A stretch of DNA of 64,000 bases, taken from contig JADJLX010000002.1 in NCBI GenBank assembly GCA_016709865.1, positions 1 to 64,000 on the forward strand, written 5' to 3'. The position numbers and the translations under genes were made by a program. The stretch's first letter is position 1, and every line of letters starts with the position of its first letter. This document shows, piece after piece, positions 26,966 through 35,944 of this stretch. The notes under the pieces were generated by a model that was given only the letters and a program-made list of their open reading frames with translations, was not told the DNA's origin and ran no database searches. The stretch is from Bacteroidales bacterium. GTDB lineage: Bacteria > Bacteroidota > Bacteroidia > Bacteroidales > VadinHA17.

Positions 26966-27658
26966 ATGGCAAGATGTACAGCACCAGTAAATGGACATCG
27001 CACAGCTAGCGGAAGAGCAGCCTGCCCAGCATGTGGCAGCCGCTATAGTCGCTACAGTTCATACTCACCCTACTCCACGCCCTACTCCTCGTTGGGGAGC
27101 AGCTCGGGCGGCCGGAGTATCGGTGGCGGGTCCAGCAGAAGTGAAAAGCCGAGTTGGTCGCGAGCAGGTTCGTCTGTTTTCTACACACCAGCAGAAGTGC
27201 GGACACTGACCCCGGTTCGAGCAAACGTCGAAAAGCGATCATCCGTACCTGACCTTCGGGACTTTTTTCTTTGCCACGCGTGGGACGACAGGAAAGGGGC
27301 CGCCAAGGAGCTGTACGACCTTCTCGAGTCTTGTGGCGTCTCAGTATGGTTCAGCGAAAAAGACGTCCTCCTCGGTTCAAACTTGCTCCGCGAAATCGAT
27401 AAGGGTCTTGCGAAGTCACGAGTAGGTATTGTGCTGGTGACTCCTGCATTGTTGAATCGCCTAGCAGGTGAGGGAATAGCTGACAAAGAACTTTCGGCAC
27501 TCTTGGCTCGTGATTTACTCGTTCCCATTGTGCATAACACGACGTATGAAGAACTCCGTGAAGTTAGTCCATTGCTCGGCTCGCGAAGCGGCCTAAGCAC
27601 TGCAGAAGAGTCAATGACAAACGTAGCGGCCAAGCTCGCAGAACTGGTAGCCCTCTAA
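26966..27658 (+). CDS. TIR-domain protein with N-terminal zinc-ribbon-like and low-complexity region
   Basis: The 230-residue protein has an N-terminal Cys/His cluster (C4, H11, C20PAC23), a Ser/Tyr/Gly-rich linker (about 26-70), then a TIR domain (about 99-195) with DFFLCHAWDD, LLESCGVSVWFSEKDVLLG and VGIVLVTPALL. Glu131 in WFSEKD sits where TIR NAD-processing enzymes have the catalytic Glu. Its GC content and codon use are visibly higher than in neighbouring genes, suggesting recent transfer from another lineage. It shares cassette 12 with the RloA/RloB-like pair. A role in abortive, NAD-linked defence is inference. Confidence 0.85.
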   Translation: MARCTAPVNGHRTASGRAACPACGSRYSRYSSYSPYSTPYSSLGSSSGGRSIGGGSSRSEKPSWSRAGSSVFYTPAEVRTLTPVRANVEKRSSVPDLRDFFLCHAWDDRKGAAKELYDLLESCGVSVWFSEKDVLLGSNLLREIDKGLAKSRVGIVLVTPALLNRLAGEGIADKELSALLARDLLVPIVHNTTYEELREVSPLLGSRSGLSTAEESMTNVAAKLAELVAL

Positions 27659-27791
27659 CTTCCTTGCCCGTACAGGTATATTCACTCACTTATTTTATTT
27701 TTAGTACCGTGACCAATACTACTATCGTGACCAATCCTGCTACCGTGACAATTTAATCAATGGTGGACAGTTTTAATTAATAAACGCACTA

Positions 27792-28062
27792 TAACCCGGT
27801 CGGTTGGGGTAATAAACTTGTCACAATTTTTGCTCCTCACCTTGACAATTTTATCGTGACACTTAGATTTCACTCATCTGCCAATTTCGTGCTTTCCGGC
27901 TCTGGACAAAACCGTTTATCATGACAAATTTATCTTTCGCCGGGACTGGCAAAAATTGCGCCATGGTGGCTTGTCCGCCGGGACTAATCCGAACTAAAGT
28001 ACCGGGACACGTAACGGCGGACGGCGCCACCAACGTTTACTACCGCAACCGCCGAGCCGTTA
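27792..28062. repeat. LR13: attC-like boundary repeat, family B
   Basis: Outer stem CGGTTGGGGTAATAAAC pairs with GTTTACTACCGCAACCG. The pair adjacent to GGTT is C-G instead of T-A. Separates cassettes 12 and 13. Confidence 0.85.
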
Positions 28063-28166
28063 TGGGCAATAGCGCTGATTCAGTTACAGTTACCTAGACA
28101 AATTCGTCAGCGTGACAGATTCGTTTTCCCGTGACAAATTATCTCTCAGCGCAACTAGCCTATAAC
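28059..28166. repeat. Head hairpin of cassette 13, barcode TATGGGCAATAG
   Basis: GTTATGGGC with AGCGCTG pairs with CAGCGC and GCCTATAAC, which ends at 28166. The tail copy CTACTGCCCATAAC ends at 29256. Confidence 0.75.
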
Positions 28167-28295
28167 AGCCTATCTGGATCAATTATCATTGACGTGACAA
28201 TTTCGTTTCATCTATCAGGACTCTCCCATCGTGACCATTTTATCTTGACGGTTGATTTTTCGCCATCTGCCGGGATTATGTTATGACTCATATTA

Positions 28296-28312
28296 TTGGA
28301 ACATTTTTTGCT
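28296..28312 (+). promoter_or_regulatory. Sigma-54-like promoter
   Basis: TTGGAACATTTTTTGCT has GG (28298-28299) and GC (28310-28311) 10 nt apart, then GTTAACTAATTAACA. The gene starts at 28381. Confidence 0.6.
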
Positions 28313-28380
28313 GTTAACTAATTAACAACAAATTATCTAACTTTACACTTATAACAATTATCGATTAAATCTTCACCACC

Positions 28381-29160
28381 ATGACAAAACAGCTCCTGAG
28401 ATTTTTGCCATTTATTTTTATACTAGTAAGTTGCGAAAGAGGAAACCTTTATGTTGATCCAGATTATCCTTCAACTTATCTAGAGATTCCAACCGACATT
28501 CTTTTAAGTAGGAGAGCAGCCCTAGAATCAAATTATCCGTATCTAAAAACATCAATAAACCAGTTTGGATTTTGCTACTGGCCCAATGATTATAGAGATA
28601 CTAATCCGCCTGCCAATTCAGATTTGTTGACTGAGGAAACATCTACTCAGCTAGCAAAAAATTTTATTTCAGGACATCAGGAGGAAACAGGTATCCAAAA
28701 TCTTGAGGACTTGGTAATAGCAAAGGCCTATCCTTTGTCTGGCGGAATTCATTGGGTGGTAGTAACATCCAATCAAAAAGTTAATAATACAGAAGTGCTA
28801 AATACTGAAGTTGTGATCAAAATGACAAATGGAGTACTCGTCACTTGTGAAGGGAACTGGTTCCCGGAGATTTATATACCTGATAAATTCAATTTCAATG
28901 AAAGTGAGGCCAAAACACATTTAGTTGGACAGGATGTTACTCATTCTAATATTGGAGGAGATAAATACTATGTGACGATTACCAAACCGGACTTAAATAA
29001 TATCTCTGGAGAGTTGAAAGTTGTGCCTATCAGGACAGATAAGAAAATTGAATTAAGATTGACTTGGATGTTCAACATTCCATCTCCAGTGTATTGCAAA
29101 GTTTACGCTGATGTAATGACTGGAGAAATTATTCTACAAGTGCCAACAATAATTTCATAA
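28381..29160 (+). CDS. Lipoprotein with PepSY-like C-terminus
   Basis: The 259-residue protein has lipobox ILVSC (Cys19) and is an exported lipoprotein. Residues about 80-150 read like an FTP/PepSY-type propeptide domain (LAKNFISGHQEETGIQNLEDLVIAKAYPL, HWVVVTSNQKVNN). The C-terminus LRLTWMFNI...VYADVMTGEII matches the PepSY pattern of a strand ending in DxxTGEI. Such domains inhibit or chaperone peptidases in known families. Sole gene of cassette 13; no protease gene is adjacent. Confidence 0.7.
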   Translation: MTKQLLRFLPFIFILVSCERGNLYVDPDYPSTYLEIPTDILLSRRAALESNYPYLKTSINQFGFCYWPNDYRDTNPPANSDLLTEETSTQLAKNFISGHQEETGIQNLEDLVIAKAYPLSGGIHWVVVTSNQKVNNTEVLNTEVVIKMTNGVLVTCEGNWFPEIYIPDKFNFNESEAKTHLVGQDVTHSNIGGDKYYVTITKPDLNNISGELKVVPIRTDKKIELRLTWMFNIPSPVYCKVYADVMTGEIILQVPTIIS

Positions 29161-29252
29161 ACTTATCTTCTTCCAGTACTTCTCTACCTTGACAAATACT
29201 GCTCTCATTCAAGGACTTGGGGATAATTTATGACAAAAATAACTACTGCCCA

Positions 29253-29524
29253 TAACCCGGATGGTTGGGGTAATAAGCTTGTCACAATTTTTGCTCGCCA
29301 CCGTGACAATTTTATCGTGACACATAATTTATCACTTATCTTCCAAATTCGTTTCTTCCGGCTCCTGACAAATCCGTTTATCGTGACAACTTTATCGTTC
29401 GCCGGGACTGGCAAAAATTGCGCCATGGTGGCTTGCCCGCCGGGACAAATCCGACCTAAAGTACTGGGACACGTAACGGCGGACGGCGCCACCAACGCTT
29501 ACTACCGCAACCACCGAGCCGTTA
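29253..29524. repeat. LR14: attC-like boundary repeat, family B
   Basis: Outer stem GGTTGGGGTAATAAGC pairs with GCTTACTACCGCAACC. Separates cassettes 13 and 14. Confidence 0.85.
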
Positions 29525-29727
29525 GCACAAATAGTTTGTCATGTTATTGGCCTCCCGCCCTCATCTATTGGGTTTATCATGACAATCGGGTTTCGTGTCA
29601 TCTGGACTGAATATCGCCCCGCAACTGCACCTTGACAACTTCGTCTGAAATGCATATTTAGTATACCTTGAGAAATTTATCCGCCGGCCAATCCGGGACA
29701 ATTCCTGCTAAAACTACTTGTGCTAAC
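29521..29727. repeat. Head hairpin of cassette 14, barcode TAGCACAAATAG
   Basis: GTTAGCACAAATAG pairs with CTACTTGTGCTAAC, which ends at 29727. The third copy ends the cassette at 30844. About 95% like the heads at 21871 and 31062. Confidence 0.85.
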
Positions 29728-29824
29728 TCCCCAAGACAGCTATTTTTAACCGGACAAATCCGTACCGCTTTGATAACTTGACTGCAACTATGCAAAATAC
29801 ATTACCTTTAAAAAAATAATCATT

Positions 29825-30013
29825 ATGACCATGACAAAGCTTTTTTGGATTTCTGCTCCACTTATCTGGACCATAAGTCTAATACTTTTAATTATCTCCT
29901 TAACTAATATTTTCCCAAACAATCCCTTAAAGCAATATAGCCTTGTAATTGGACTTGGATTTATCTGTGTTTCAGGATTTATTGGGGTTTTCTACAAAAA
30001 ACTGAAAAATTAA
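29825..30013 (+). CDS. 62-residue two-helix membrane protein, copy 2
   Basis: Near-identical to the protein encoded at 22176: two hydrophobic helices and a KKLKN end, with only a few substitutions (for example CVSGF for CFSGL). First gene of cassette 14, followed by the lspA copy. Unknown function. Confidence 0.7.
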   Translation: MTMTKLFWISAPLIWTISLILLIISLTNIFPNNPLKQYSLVIGLGFICVSGFIGVFYKKLKN

Positions 30014-30185
30014 TTTCCACAGCTTAAAGATAGTTTCGCGATTCTGGACAAATCTGTTGGATCAGAATATATCATGATCGTTTAATGTATCCGGACTTAT
30101 CACGATCAAAAGAAAAAACGACTAGCTTTATAATCATGATAACAACAAGACGATGATTGAGGATTGTGATTAAACTTGAGTAAAT

Positions 30186-30724
30186 ATGAGAGTAAAAAAA
30201 ATCGTTAGAAACTTATTGATTTTAATTCTTTTGGCAACCAATGTTGGATGCGATCAAATATCCAAATCTATTGTCCGACAAACAATTGACTATGACCACA
30301 GGACAAGTGTAATAGGGAGTTTTGTAACAATTACAAAGGTTGAAAATACTGGAGCATTTCTAGGTCTTGGAGATCAATTACCAAGAATTATCTATAAAAT
30401 CCTTATGATAATTCTACCATTGATTGTACTTGGATATGCACTCTATTATTTATTGACTAGTAATAATCTCTCCAAACTATTAATCATCGGAATATGTCTT
30501 GTTATTGGGGTGGACTAGGAAATGTCTATGACAGAATAATATATGGCTCCGTGACAGATTTTTTACACTTTGACTTTGTGCTATTTCAAACTGGAATAGT
30601 GAATATGGCCGATATTTCAATTACGATTGGATTCTTTATTCTTGTATTTGAGTTCTTCAATAATGGATGGACCTTAAACCTAAAGTCATCTGAAAATAAT
30701 ATATGCAAACTGCTAACACTTTAA
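30186..30724 (+). pseudogene. lspA: Lipoprotein signal peptidase (LspA), copy 2, frameshifted
   Basis: The start is intact here (MRVKKIVRNLLILILLATNVGC), unlike copy 1. A G-run near 30507-30512 has 4 G instead of 5, which stops the first frame at about 30518; the second half (GLGNVYDR, VTDF, NMADISITIG) continues in another frame. A further one-base loss in an A-run near 30695 removes the native stop and extends the end to 30724. The two copies are disrupted at different places, so a complete LspA can be reconstructed by combining them. Either both decayed or these are assembly errors in homopolymers. Confidence 0.85.
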
Positions 30725-30840
30725 GAGACAAACTCATTTTAAAATCTTGCCGGGGTGACTACTTCGCCACGTATTTCAGGATTAAAGACTACCATGGCAA
30801 CATTCTGGTACCGTGACTGTTTTAATTCTACTACTTGTGC

Positions 30841-31065
30841 TAACAAAGTCGGTATAGTTAATTGCCTTTATCGGCAGGCCGGACAAATCCGTTATGACGA
30901 TTAAATATTCAATGGGCCTACCGGGACTAATTTCTTTCTGTCGAGTTTTTTGCAGCAACACTATTAAATTTTATCATGACGTGACAACTTTGTGCCTTCT
31001 ATCGGGACCTGCAAAAAACTCGCCAGATCCGGAATTACGGCAACTAACCATACCGCCTGCCGTTA
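30841..31065. repeat. LR15: attC-like boundary repeat, family D
   Basis: Outer stem CGGTATAGTTAATTGCC pairs with GGCAACTAACCATACCG. Near-identical to LR1 except that the next barcode differs. Separates cassettes 14 and 15. Confidence 0.85.
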
Positions 31066-31269
31066 GCACAAATAGTCTTCGGTGTTATTGGCCTCCCGCC
31101 GCCATCTATTGTGTTTATCATGACAATCATATTTCGTGTCATCTGGACTGAAATATCGCCCCGCTTCTGCACCTTGACAACTTCGTCTGAAACGCATATT
31201 TCGTATACCTGGAGAATTTTATCCGCCGGCCAATTCGGGACAATTCCTGCTAAAACTACTTGTGCTAAC
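31062..31269. repeat. Head hairpin of cassette 15, barcode TAGCACAAATAG
   Basis: GTTAGCACAAATAG pairs with CTACTTGTGCTAAC, which ends at 31269. The third copy ends the cassette at 31753. Confidence 0.85.
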
Positions 31270-31366
31270 TCCCCAAGACAGCTATTTTTAACCGGACAAA
31301 TCCGTACCGCTTTGATAACTTGACTGCAACTATGCAAAATACATTACCTTTAAAAAAATAATCATT

Positions 31367-31546
31367 ATGACCATGGCAAAGCTTTTTTGGATTTCTGCTC
31401 CACTTATCTGGACCATAAGTCTAATACTTCTAATTATCTCCTTGACTAATATTTTCCCAAACAATCCCTTAAAGCAATATAGCCTTGTAATAGGACTTGG
31501 ATTTATCTGTGTTTCAGGATTAATTGGGGTTTTCTACAAAAATTGA
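31367..31546 (+). CDS. Two-helix membrane protein, copy 3 (59 residues)
   Basis: Same protein as at 22176 and 29825 but one A shorter in the final A-run, so it ends FYKN rather than KKLKN. The membrane helices are intact. Sole gene of cassette 15, which as a whole duplicates cassette 10. Confidence 0.65.
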   Translation: MTMAKLFWISAPLIWTISLILLIISLTNIFPNNPLKQYSLVIGLGFICVSGLIGVFYKN

Positions 31547-31749
31547 AAAAATTAAAATCCACAGCGTAAAGATACCATGACCATTTTATGTATCCGGACT
31601 AATCAGGCCAGTCTTACATTGTTTGATTAAGGTATGACACTCTCCTATCCAAACCTTGCCGGGGTGACTGTTTCGCCACTTATTTCAGGATTTAAGACTA
31701 CCATGACAGCTTTCTCCTGCCGTGACAGTTTTAATTCTACTACTTGTGC

Positions 31750-32018
31750 TAACAAGGCTGGTGTGGGTAATAAGCTTGTCGCAATTTTTTCTACCGGGAC
31801 CATTTTATCGTAAACGAATACCTTCACTTATCTGTTAATTCCTGCATGCCGGCTCATGACAAATAAATGTACTATTGACACTTATTCCTTTCGCCGGGAC
31901 TTTGAAAAAATTGCGCCATACCCGTCTTGCAACCGGGACCATTTTCTAGCTAAAGTTCCGGGACACGTAACGGTTGCTGCGCCGGGTAACGCTTACTACC
32001 TACACCAGCCGGCCGTTA
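31750..32018. repeat. LR16: attC-like boundary repeat, family C
   Basis: Outer stem GGCTGGTGTGGGTAATAAGC pairs with GCTTACTACCTACACCAGCC. Near-identical to LR11. Separates cassettes 15 and 16. Confidence 0.85.
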
Positions 32019-32075
32019 TAGTGCATTTTCAACCTGTGACAGATTTCAAGTATACCCCGACAAACGCACTATAAC
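32015..32075. repeat. Head hairpin of cassette 16, barcode TATAGTGC
   Basis: GTTATAGTGC pairs with GCACTATAAC, which ends at 32075. The tail copy ends at 34915. Confidence 0.8.
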
Positions 32076-32489
32076 TCCAAATCCTTTTTTTAATTAAAAT
32101 TGTACCACGTGACAAATCCTGCATCAAAGACAGTTCTTCAAGATAGACTATCTAGATTATTGAGTATTGATTTTGCATTTTTATCTGGACAAGTTTATCA
32201 TATCGTGACAAATCCGAGCCGTTTATCGGGACTCAGTCATCTGGACAACTCTGACTCAATTGATAACTTTTCAATAATCCACCATGACTTTGCATCCGAC
32301 GTACATTTTCTTAAAATCTACTGCTTTTAATTCCGAAGACTGAAATATTCTTACAATAAACATGAATGCCGAGAGTAGTTCAATCTCATTTAAACCCTTT
32401 GTCACCTATTTATCAACCCTTATTTTAAACGCCAGCAATAATTCTTGAAATAGATTTGCGATAAAGTTTTTAATCTTAAATTTAGTACT
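32076..32489. other. Leader of cassette 16, non-coding
   Basis: The first 150 bp match the leader of cassette 12 (a decayed family A arm with spaced TGAC/GGGAC motifs up to about 32245). The rest is AT-rich with no gene recognised. No clear promoter consensus. Confidence 0.5.
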
Positions 32490-32963
32490 ATGAAAAATCT
32501 ACTTCAATCATTATCGGGCACGCTCTTAATTCTATGCTTAACTGTAAATTCTGTCTCCGCCCAAGAAAAGAAACAGACTGGCCAGATTGACAGAACTGAG
32601 TTTAGCCTTCATAAGTCGATTAGCTTCAATGGAGAGAATGAAAAAATTGAAATTCTAATTCAAGTTACTGAGTCAAACAATGTTCTTAAACTAATGATCT
32701 CATCAATCGTTTTCTCAGGCGAGCTAACAATTGAAGTATTTGACCCCACCGGTGAAGAACAAGGCAAGTATTCTGTTGGAAGTCAAAATTCTCTAAAAAC
32801 AACTGGTAAAACAAACAACCCTACCCAAAATGAGACAGTTAGTGGAAAAATTTCAAAATTAGTTGAGTCTCCCATTAAAGGAGATTGGAAGATTATCGTT
32901 ATCCCCAAGAATGTGAAAGGCTCATTGAATATTGACTCTGATCAATCATCCATAAAAAAGTAA
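32490..32963 (+). CDS. Exported protein of unknown function
   Basis: The 157-residue protein has a signal peptide ending VSAQ. The mature part has beta-rich segments (KIEILIQVTESNNVLKLMI, GELTIEVFDPTGEEQGKY) and ends with SPIKGDWKIIVIPKNVKGSL, resembling the jelly-roll strands seen in pro-protein convertase P-like domains (weak). Gap of 11 nt to the next gene, so co-transcribed with the membrane-bound LuxR-type regulator. Predicted periplasmic; it may be a ligand or modulator of that regulator (inference). Confidence 0.7.
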   Translation: MKNLLQSLSGTLLILCLTVNSVSAQEKKQTGQIDRTEFSLHKSISFNGENEKIEILIQVTESNNVLKLMISSIVFSGELTIEVFDPTGEEQGKYSVGSQNSLKTTGKTNNPTQNETVSGKISKLVESPIKGDWKIIVIPKNVKGSLNIDSDQSSIKK

Positions 32964-32974
32964 ATTTTGAAAGG

Positions 32975-33973
32975 ATGATGAAATATAAATTCCTGATTCT
33001 CTTATTGATTAGCTTTACTAGTCAAAATCTCAGATCCCAATCCGGCATTTCAGGTCAAATTATTATTGACACTGCAATTTGGAAACCTGAAGTTTATCTT
33101 TCGATTATTTCAAACTTCAATGACATGTACTCAATGTCGAACGAAATTATTGTTGAAAAAGCTAATATAGATCCATCGGGGAAATTTACTTTTAACATGC
33201 AATTCTTTCCGGATAATGACAACTTATATAGACTTCACTTCTCAAAAAAAACAGATCCTCCGGCTTCATTAATCATCGGTGGCAAAGATGAAAACCATTT
33301 TTTCCTGATTGCAAATAATCACTCATTTGTACAAATAAGAGACACAATTGATTCTGACATCATTAAGGGTATTATAATCGAGGGTTATTATCCGAATCAG
33401 ATACTTCAACAGGTTAATGCGATAGCCACTTATCTTGATTCTACAAAATTTAATGGATCTATTATCAAAACAAGTCTAATCAGAAGCTCTGTATTTGAGA
33501 AGCTCCGTCAGGTTGCAGATACATGTTCAAATCCACTGGTTTCCTTATATGCCCTGTATAAAAGTAAATTTGAGCAAAACTACCCGACAAATCAGCAGTT
33601 TTATAAAGACTACTTATCTAAATGGAGAAATGAGCAATCTTCATATTTTGTAGAATTCAGAAAAGAAATCCCAATCACCGAAAAAAAGAACATTTGGCTT
33701 TATTTAACTATTTCTTGCATTGTTTTCATTCTTGGATTTTTAACATCATGGACTGTTACGAAACTTAAGAGAAATCCAAATCCAATAGCTGATTTAAGCT
33801 TGCAACAGAGGAAAATATTTGCACTTCTCATTGACGGTAAATCAAATAAAGAGATTTCCGAATCATTAAACATAGAATTAAGTACCGTAAAGACTCATAT
33901 TAACAGGATCTATTCAAAACTTGGACTCAACTCGCGGAAAGACATTGCAAACTTAAACATGGACCAGAAATGA
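32975..33973 (+). CDS. Membrane-bound regulator with C-terminal LuxR-type helix-turn-helix
   Basis: The 332-residue protein has a signal peptide (about 1-22), then a periplasmic part starting with a DUF4369-like beta domain (SGQIIIDTAIWKPEVYL) and a helical region. One transmembrane helix (about 238-260, LYLTISCIVFILGFLTSW) precedes a cytoplasmic LuxR/GerE-type DNA-binding domain (LSLQQRKIFALLIDGKSNKEISESLNI, STVKTHINRIYSKLGLNSRKDI). The topology suggests one-component signalling from periplasm to DNA, ToxR-style. Neighbours are two exported proteins in the same cassette. Confidence 0.82.
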   Translation: MMKYKFLILLLISFTSQNLRSQSGISGQIIIDTAIWKPEVYLSIISNFNDMYSMSNEIIVEKANIDPSGKFTFNMQFFPDNDNLYRLHFSKKTDPPASLIIGGKDENHFFLIANNHSFVQIRDTIDSDIIKGIIIEGYYPNQILQQVNAIATYLDSTKFNGSIIKTSLIRSSVFEKLRQVADTCSNPLVSLYALYKSKFEQNYPTNQQFYKDYLSKWRNEQSSYFVEFRKEIPITEKKNIWLYLTISCIVFILGFLTSWTVTKLKRNPNPIADLSLQQRKIFALLIDGKSNKEISESLNIELSTVKTHINRIYSKLGLNSRKDIANLNMDQK

Positions 33974-34146
33974 TTTGCTGTGAGTATTATGACATCAAAT
34001 TTATAAATAGATCACAATGACAAATTTCTATCAGGCATCTGGACTTAATAATCACATTGACATTTGCAATATTGTTGCTGTTAATACGTTAACAATACAT
34101 ACCTAGTATTTAATTTAGATAGTTCATAAATTTAAATCCCACAATC

Positions 34147-34680
34147 ATGAGTACTGAATTCAGACCTTCACTTTTTTCTTTCAGTAGAAAAACTGTTACT
34201 GTCATTCTATTCCTTTGTTTTGGGACCGGATTTACTTTTGGTCAAAATAACGTGTCTTTCCTAACCGACTCAAAGTATGAAAATGAATGGTGGTTTCCAT
34301 TAATTAAAAAACATAACATCGATCCATCCCAATTTACTTTTGGGAGTAATATTAAACCTGCTTCAAGCAATCCAAAAGGATATACTGCTTTAGAGCTAGG
34401 GAAAGGCGCGTATATAAACGACACAATTCTAACTATCAAAGACCCAATCTTCATCATTAAAGAAAATGACGAAGAGTATAATATTTTTATAGCAGAATCT
34501 GCTACTCATGATTTAAGGATTAGTCAAATTAATTATGAGAATGGGAAGATGGAGTCTTTTAAATATAAAAACACTGATATTAAACCTAATAATAGCATTT
34601 CATTTGATGAATTACAATTGGATACTAAGACCTCAAGGGTAAAAATAATAAGAAATGTAAGAGGAGTACTTCCCAAATGA
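34147..34680 (+). CDS. Exported protein homologous to the M56 sensor C-terminal domain
   Basis: The 177-residue protein has a signal peptide (about 1-33, ending TFGQ). The mature part begins ENEWWFPLIKKHNIDPSQFTF and aligns along its length with the C-terminal domain of the M56 peptidase encoded at 20177-21469. Shared motifs are WWFP, KHNID, PASS, LELG, LTIKDP/TLKDP, SISFDEL and a basic end. Either a free version of a sensor domain or a derived fragment of such a gene. Third gene of cassette 16. The domain's ligand is unknown. Confidence 0.78.
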   Translation: MSTEFRPSLFSFSRKTVTVILFLCFGTGFTFGQNNVSFLTDSKYENEWWFPLIKKHNIDPSQFTFGSNIKPASSNPKGYTALELGKGAYINDTILTIKDPIFIIKENDEEYNIFIAESATHDLRISQINYENGKMESFKYKNTDIKPNNSISFDELQLDTKTSRVKIIRNVRGVLPK

Positions 34681-34911
34681 CAAGATTGATTCTTCACACT
34701 TATCGGGACCTTACAACGTACGACAGACATTTGCCCGCGCGCCTCCATTAATAAACTCTGTTACTTAATTAAAAAATTACTTTTTACCTGGATTCGGCCC
34801 TCGCGCGACGGTGACAAGTTTCTTGATATTATAAAATTTCGATACCGTGACCAATCTTGCTACCGTGACAATTTAATCGCTGGTTGACAGTTTTAATAAA
34901 TAAACGCACTA

Positions 34912-35178
34912 TAACACGGACGGTTGGGGTAATAAACTTGTCACAATTTTTGCTCGCTACCTTGACAATTATAACATAACGGTTAACTTCTCACTCATCT
35001 GCCAAACTTTTCCGGCTCTGGACAAATCCTTCATCCAGGACAACTATTTCGTTCGCCGGGACTGGCAAAAATTGCGCCATGGTGGCTTGCCGCCGGGACA
35101 GTTTATCGGCTAAAGTATCGCATGACACTTCGGCGGGCTGCGCCACCAACGTTTACTACCGCAACCGCCGGGCCGTTA
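34912..35178. repeat. LR17: attC-like boundary repeat, family B
   Basis: Outer stem CGGTTGGGGTAATAAAC pairs with GTTTACTACCGCAACCG. Separates cassettes 16 and 17. Confidence 0.85.
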
Positions 35179-35264
35179 GCATTTATGCGGGGGCCAATGC
35201 TTCGGGACAAATTATTTATAGCATGACAGTTTATTCTTCCATGACAGATCGCACAAATGCTAAC
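35175..35264. repeat. Head hairpin of cassette 17, barcode TAGCATTTATGC
   Basis: GTTAGCATTTATGC pairs with GCACAAATGCTAAC, which ends at 35264. The tail copy ends at 35948. The same barcode occurs in cassettes 24, 26, 27 and 30. Confidence 0.85.
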
Positions 35265-35345
35265 GGAAAAGGCAGATTCGTCTTAAGTGAAGATGATATT
35301 TGGTATAATTTTTGCAAGATATTAGCTTGACAATTAATCGATAAT

Positions 35346-35822
35346 ATGAAAGCCTCGATCCCTATTTCACTTATATTGTTTTTTCTATTCTCATCATGCG
35401 AGAAAAAATATGACATTGATGACATTTCGAGTTTTGAGCTTAATTATAATATTGGGAGCGGATGGCCAAGCTACTTTTATCTTTTACAATTAAACGAAAC
35501 TGGAGAATTGGATATTCAATCAAAACGTCCTTTTTCTGAATCTATAAGGCATTCCGTCTATTCAATCAATAATCCTGACTTATTACAACTTAAACCCTAC
35601 TTAGTCGATTTATTAAATAGCGATATTAATGAGAAATATGGAGTTGGACCAGACAAAGCGACTGATTTAGCAGTTACAACTCTAAGCATTAAAACAAATA
35701 AAAAGCAAATTGATACATATATTTACCAACCCAATGAATCTGAACTTCCAGAAAGTTTGAATCGGATCATTGGAGAACTTTCTAATTTAAAAGTTAAGTA
35801 CGACACACTTTTCAATTTCTAA
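35346..35822 (+). CDS. Small lipoprotein of unknown function
   Basis: The 158-residue protein has signal peptide MKASIPISLILFFLFSSC with lipobox FSSC. The mature part has beta strands in the first half (FELNYNIGSGWPSYFYLLQL, GELDIQSKRP) and helical segments later. No family recognised. Sole gene of cassette 17. Confidence 0.75.
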   Translation: MKASIPISLILFFLFSSCEKKYDIDDISSFELNYNIGSGWPSYFYLLQLNETGELDIQSKRPFSESIRHSVYSINNPDLLQLKPYLVDLLNSDINEKYGVGPDKATDLAVTTLSIKTNKKQIDTYIYQPNESELPESLNRIIGELSNLKVKYDTLFNF

Positions 35823-35944
35823 TTTTTCGACACTTTCTTTTATGCAGAACTCCTGCCTATTAGCCAGGACTGAAAAGTGTGAAGAATTTTAGATATCGTG
35901 ACAAATTCGTTTCGCCGTGACAGTTTTAAAATAAGCACAAATGC

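Noticed and set aside
27006..27633. Minus-strand and alternative-frame ORFs in the TIR gene
   Set aside because: Shadows caused by its high GC content. The + strand frame has clear TIR motifs.
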